Assembly: GCA_018268015.1 (NCBI GenBank)
Contig: JAFDXJ010000015.1
Span: forward strand, 1-42,936
Source of the DNA: Bacteroidota bacterium
GTDB lineage: Bacteria; Bacteroidota; Bacteroidia; Chitinophagales; Chitinophagaceae
Reading direction: 5' to 3'
DNA length: 42,936 nt
The notes below the pieces were generated by a model that did not search any database, was not told the DNA's origin, and was given only the letters and a program-made list of their open reading frames with translations. Shown one piece after another: positions 41,986 to 42,936 of this stretch. The number at the start of each line of letters is the position of its first letter. Positions within the stretch are counted from its first letter, which is position 1. Position numbers and translations under genes: made by a program.

Positions 41986-42936
41986 ATGGTTTTTAACATT
42001 AAAAAAACTGGTCTTTTATTAGCAACTTTATGTTTGCTATTTTTCTTTAGCTCCTGCAAGAATGACGATATTTCACTCTCCGGTGAGGAACAGGTATCCG
42101 TTGATGCATTTAGTAAAGCATTTCAACCTTTAAAATTACCTATGCGTATTTATGATACTAGTTTACAAAATATGGGAGATACCACCTCCATCAGTTATTC
42201 GGCTATTTCGGGTATTATCCCCGATTCCATATTTCAATCTGTAAAAAAGGATAAAATTAAATCACAAAAAATCACCTTTCATGCTATAGGAAAAATGGAA
42301 ACGGCTTCAAATCAATTCTATTTGCTTACCATGAAATATGGGAAAAACACGGACCTCGTTGTTTTTGTTCTGGACAAAGAAAAAAAATTTGTGGCTTACC
42401 TGGATTTATTAAAAAAGAATCATTCCGATGAGTATGATCACAATGTATTGGTAACAAATGAACCGGCATTTATCATCAGCCGTGAAAAAAAAGGCAGGGA
42501 CAACAGTATTCTGTTTAGCCGCAACAGCATGGCGTACTCAACTTCATCGCATACTTTTATTACCGTTATGAAAGACAGTAATGAAAATCCGGAAGATATG
42601 GCTGTCATAAATCCTTTAGATACTTTGCCGCAAAAAAATAAATTAAGTGGCGACTATTTAGAAAATAAAAGAAATTATATATCGCTGCGTGATGGAAAAG
42701 ATGAACACAGTTACCAGTTCTTTATTCATTTTGAAAAAAATGACGGAGATTGTATAGGTGAATTAAAGGGAGTTATGAAAATGACCGATACCAGAAATGC
42801 AATTTATCAGCAAAATGGTGATGCCTGTGTTATTGATTTTCATTTTGATGGGAGAAAGGTGAGTGTAAAAGAACGTGGCAATTGTGGGAATCATCGGGGC
42901 ATCAAATGTTTCTTTGATGATGAATATGTAAAAAAG
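41986..42936 (+). CDS. Unrecognised lipoprotein, 3' truncated by the window
   Basis: The frame from ATG 41986 is open for 317 codons to the last base of the window. The N-terminus has a lysine-containing start followed by LLLATLCLLFFFSSCKND, a lipoprotein signal with the Cys at about residue 24 and Asp residues after it. The rest is polar and beta-rich, with a Cys-containing region near the end (DGDCIGELKGV, NGDACVIDF, ERGNCGNHRGIKCFF). I do not recognise a family or a catalytic motif. It has its own -7 element and is divergent from the hydrolase gene. Confidence 0.75.
   Translation, partial: MVFNIKKTGLLLATLCLLFFFSSCKNDDISLSGEEQVSVDAFSKAFQPLKLPMRIYDTSLQNMGDTTSISYSAISGIIPDSIFQSVKKDKIKSQKITFHAIGKMETASNQFYLLTMKYGKNTDLVVFVLDKEKKFVAYLDLLKKNHSDEYDHNVLVTNEPAFIISREKKGRDNSILFSRNSMAYSTSSHTFITVMKDSNENPEDMAVINPLDTLPQKNKLSGDYLENKRNYISLRDGKDEHSYQFFIHFEKNDGDCIGELKGVMKMTDTRNAIYQQNGDACVIDFHFDGRKVSVKERGNCGNHRGIKCFFDDEYVKK

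Overview
The window looks like a chromosomal segment of a Bacteroidota bacterium, most plausibly a Chitinophagaceae-type soil or water organism. Support comes from a type IX secretion (Por) tail domain at the left edge, Bacteroidota-style promoter -7 elements (TAnnTTTG) ahead of several genes, a Bacteroidota-type LptD, SprA-like large outer-membrane proteins, lipoproteins with short Cys lipoboxes, and a Sec-type (clade II) nitrous oxide reductase cluster. No rRNA, tRNA or CRISPR array was seen. Family assignments were made by eye from the sequence and from memory of the families, without database searches.

Layout. 1-22,440 is ordinary housekeeping and envelope DNA: the end of a T9SS-secreted beta-propeller protein, serA, rpmE2 with a leader hairpin, yajQ, lgt, lptD (all minus), then a plus-strand envelope cluster (amidase, single MCE/MlaD protein, OstA/LptA-like protein, DUF2520 oxidoreductase, a small membrane protein, cobalamin adenosyltransferase), then ispH, a 1150-residue SprA-like outer-membrane protein whose signal peptide is only encoded upstream of the first ATG, yfiC and lysC (minus), and fbp plus a glycoside-hydrolase-like lipoprotein (plus).

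22,463-29,995 is a mosaic block. It starts with a 68-bp deletion derivative of an IS1182-family element and ends with a full-length copy (28,146-29,995) in the same orientation. Between them lie a Pst-type ABC importer (pstB, pstA, pstC, a PstS-like binding protein), a dedicated outer-membrane porin and an Rrf2/CymR-type regulator whose 5' end is cut off by the IS. The PstS-like protein has lost nearly all the residues that hold phosphate in E. coli PstS, there is no phoU, and matching dyads of the AATT-N6/7-AATT type sit in front of both porin and pstS. The block may therefore be a sulfate or other oxyanion importer under a now-damaged repressor, brought in or rearranged by IS recombination.

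30,255-40,947 is a nitrous-oxide respiration locus. One minus-strand operon encodes a lipoprotein cytochrome c, NosZ, a NosL fused to an N-terminal membrane domain, NosD, NosF and NosY. Divergently lies a roughly 12-TM His-containing membrane protein resembling heme-copper oxidase subunit I, followed by a small coiled-coil protein and a two-component pair: a soluble FixL-like PAS kinase and a response regulator in which a receiver domain is fused directly to a CRP/FNR-type DNA-binding protein. Two identical-pattern palindromes, ATGAT-N4-ATCAT, occur in this locus; one is centred about 40 bp upstream of the predicted start of nos transcription. I propose that the kinase and the REC-CRP protein form a compact FixL-FixJ/FixK-like circuit that switches the nos genes on at low oxygen.

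40,948-42,936 holds an exported DNase I-like phosphohydrolase and the first 317 codons of an unrecognised lipoprotein that runs off the right edge.
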